14,699 bases of DNA from Pseudomonadota bacterium (GTDB taxonomy: Bacteria > Pseudomonadota > Gammaproteobacteria > Halothiobacillales > Halothiobacillaceae), in assembly GCA_021795795.1 (NCBI GenBank), contig JAJYPA010000163.1, forward strand, positions 1 through 14,699, in the 5' to 3' direction. Both the position numbers and the translations under genes were made by a program. This document shows positions 13,149 through 14,699 of the stretch, piece after piece. The notes beneath the pieces were generated by a model. That model made no database searches. It had not been told where the DNA came from and saw only the letters and a program-made list of their open reading frames with translations. Each line of letters opens with the position of its first letter. Position 1 is the first letter of the stretch.

Positions 13149-14392
13149 GATTGTGCCGTCCAGAGCAGGTGATTGAAGCATTGTACGGTAATTTTGTCGC
13201 CAGTTTCCAGCCCATTGTTTTCTGCTGGAACGATGGCAAGCCCATCGGCTTGGGCCATGGACAGCAGGCTGCCGCTACCCTGATCGACGATGGGCGTGGC
13301 GAGCCAGCCGTCGGCGTGTTGTTGCAAGGTGACGCGCTGGAAATCGGTGCGTCCTGGCTTGTGTTTGATGCGTTGGGTCAGTGTGGCTGCGAGTGTGCGC
13401 CGGAACAGGGCACGATGTCCCATGCTTGCCCGTAAGGCGGGTAGTACGAAGAGTTCGCAGCACACCATGCTGGAAACCGGATTGCCGGGCAGGCAGAATA
13501 CCTGCGTGGTATTGGTTGTGCCGAAGGCAACGGGGTGACCGGGACGAATGGCGACGCGCCAGAACAACATGTTGACACCTGAATCATCGAGGACGGGGCG
13601 AACATAGTCGTGTACGCCGACCGATGTGCCGCCGGAAATGAGCAGTACGTCGTACGCCATTCCTTGTCGGATGGCATCTTTCAGCGCCTGCGGGGTATCG
13701 CGTGCAATGCCGAGCAGCTTGGCATGGATGCCAAGTTCCTGTAATTGTGCCAGCAGGCTGTGGCTGTTGGCGTCCGGAATTTTGTTCGGGTCGAAGGGGT
13801 CATGCAGGCCTTCCAGTTCGTCGCCAGTGGACAGAATGCCGACACTGGGTTGCTTGAACACGGTTACCTGTGCCTGTTTTAGCATCGCCAGCATGCCGAA
13901 TACGCCGGGCGTGATGGTGCTGCCGGCGGTAAGAACGGTGGCGCCGGTACGCAGATGTTCGCCACGCAGACGAATGTCTGTTCCGGTTTTTGCCGGAACG
14001 AGAATACGAACCTGCCGTATTGCAGGGTCGGGCGTTGCTGTGGTTGGTTCGGTGTCTTCGACGCGGATAACGGTATCGGCTCCGTCGGGAATGGCGGCTC
14101 CAGTCATGATGCGGGCACATTGCCCGGTGGTGAGGGTGTGTCGGGGACGTTTGCCCGCCTCGATGTCTTCAATAATGGTCAATGTGACGGGTGTGGCAGA
14201 GATGTCTGCTGAGCGGACGGCATAGCCATCCATGGCGGAGATGTCATAGGGCGGGTGATCGCGGTTGGCGGCAATATTTTCGGCCAATACACGATATAAG
14301 GATTGCTCCAGTGGCAGGATTTCAGTATCGGCACGTGGCGTGTGTCGCAGGATGATTTGCTGAGCATCCTGCCAGGCAAGGTGCTGTGTCAT
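13145..14392 (-). CDS. moeA: Molybdopterin molybdotransferase
   Basis: The 415-residue protein inserts molybdate into adenylylated molybdopterin to make Mo-cofactor. Visible landmarks are PPYDISAMDGYAVRSADI (substrate-binding Asp and Met), MTGAAIPDGADTVIRVED, VGILSTGDEL, LLISGGTSVGVHDYV (the MoCF GGTS loop), AIRPGHPVAFG, VFCLPGNPVSSMVC, and the C-terminal domain IV starting near PIVDQGSGSLLSMAQADGLA. All four domains are present and the length is normal. The ATG at 14392 overlaps the mobA stop as ATGA, with AAGGA upstream; longer in-frame starts would lie inside mobA. It sits between mobA and mog in one operon. Confidence 0.95.
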   Translation of the reverse strand: MTQHLAWQDAQQIILRHTPRADTEILPLEQSLYRVLAENIAANRDHPPYDISAMDGYAVRSADISATPVTLTIIEDIEAGKRPRHTLTTGQCARIMTGAAIPDGADTVIRVEDTEPTTATPDPAIRQVRILVPAKTGTDIRLRGEHLRTGATVLTAGSTITPGVFGMLAMLKQAQVTVFKQPSVGILSTGDELEGLHDPFDPNKIPDANSHSLLAQLQELGIHAKLLGIARDTPQALKDAIRQGMAYDVLLISGGTSVGVHDYVRPVLDDSGVNMLFWRVAIRPGHPVAFGTTNTTQVFCLPGNPVSSMVCCELFVLPALRASMGHRALFRRTLAATLTQRIKHKPGRTDFQRVTLQQHADGWLATPIVDQGSGSLLSMAQADGLAIVPAENNGLETGDKITVQCFNHLLWTAQS

Positions 14393-14699
14393 GGGATGAT
14401 GTCCTTTGTGGGGAGGGTGGCAGGTGAATGGTGGCGTAACCAGTCGTCCGGGGTATCCAGATCGATAAAACTGCGTAGGGCGGGGTCGGTTGCGCGCAAA
14501 TCGCTGGCGGGTACGCAAGCGGGATCAAGACGGCGTAACGCGCCGGTCAGACTACGTTCGCCGGATTGCAAAACGTGTTGCAGGATCGGCAGGCTGCTTT
14601 TGGCGTAAAAGGCGGCAAAAGGCTGCCAGTGACCATCGATGTCGGCAACGACGGCCTTGTGACCGTGACGTGAGGCTGCCAGTTTGTTGATGAGCGCCG
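14389..14699 (-). CDS. mobA: Molybdenum cofactor guanylyltransferase, C-terminal part
   Basis: The gene runs off the window edge; about 102 C-terminal residues are visible. They include HWQPFAAFYAKSSLPILQHV, the QP-x-x-A-x-Y segment of MobA, then SGERSLTGALRRLD and the closing FIDLDTPDDWLRH, a form of the F-x-N-x-N-T-P-E-D motif. MobA attaches GMP to Mo-molybdopterin to make MGD, used by nitrate, DMSO and formate enzymes. The N-terminal nucleotide-binding LAGGxxxRMG motif is outside the window, so I infer the identity from the tail and the neighbours. Its stop overlaps the moeA ATG (ATGA). Confidence 0.88.
   Translation of the reverse strand, partial: ALINKLAASRHGHKAVVADIDGHWQPFAAFYAKSSLPILQHVLQSGERSLTGALRRLDPACVPASDLRATDPALRSFIDLDTPDDWLRHHSPATLPTKDIIP

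Overview
The window looks like a piece of a betaproteobacterial chromosome, most likely Nitrosomonadales/Gallionellales-like. I infer this from the protein families, the compact Gram-negative molybdenum genes, a sigma-54 promoter and an outer-membrane beta-barrel with a C-terminal Phe. No rRNA or tRNA gene is present to fix the taxonomy.

Layout. (1) 2-1360 (+): 3' part of an AddB/RecB-like PD-(D/E)XK nuclease, convergent with nnrD (1643-2515, -), which repairs NAD(P)H hydrates. Short tandem repeats lie between them. (2) 2586-2683: a 98-bp MITE-like element touching the stop codon of a divergent Nramp-family metal transporter (2684-3928, -). The transporter is preceded by, and overlaps by ATGA, a 47-codon ORF encoding a signal-peptide-like microprotein (3925-4068, -). 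A near-consensus promoter with a Fur-box-like sequence filling its spacer sits at 4105-4133. (3) 4208-7302: a mobile-element graveyard. An IS5-family element (4208-7076) has a transposase broken by an internal deletion and split by a group II intron (4633-6487) with its own reverse transcriptase. Next to it are an IS200/IS605-type end hairpin and an IS3-family orfA relic. (4) 7265-8758: an outer-membrane beta-barrel porin (+) behind a consensus sigma-54 promoter, with a dyad about 95 bp upstream of the -24 element. (5) 8759-9373: no gene; an IS-end-bounded segment holding a 26-bp tandem array, then a perfect hairpin terminator. (6) 9374-14699, all on the minus strand: a molybdenum module in transcription order mobA (partial)-moeA-mog, then modA-modB-modC, followed by an orphan Gp49/HigB-like toxin gene with its own promoter.

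How the genes work together. ModABC imports molybdate. Mog adenylylates molybdopterin, MoeA inserts molybdate, and MobA adds GMP to give the bis-MGD cofactor of DMSO-reductase-family enzymes. The mobA/moeA and moeA/mog junctions are ATGA overlaps, so translation is probably coupled. The Nramp unit looks metal-regulated and the porin looks RpoN-regulated. The transposase pseudogene, the solo IS ends and the tandem repeats make 4.2-9.4 kb the plastic part of the window.

I found no CRISPR array, no structural RNA gene other than the group II intron, and no clear new defence system. The best candidates for something undescribed are the microprotein-Nramp operon with its Fur-like promoter, the sigma-54 porin beside IS relics, and the 26-bp repeat array inside an IS-end-bounded element.
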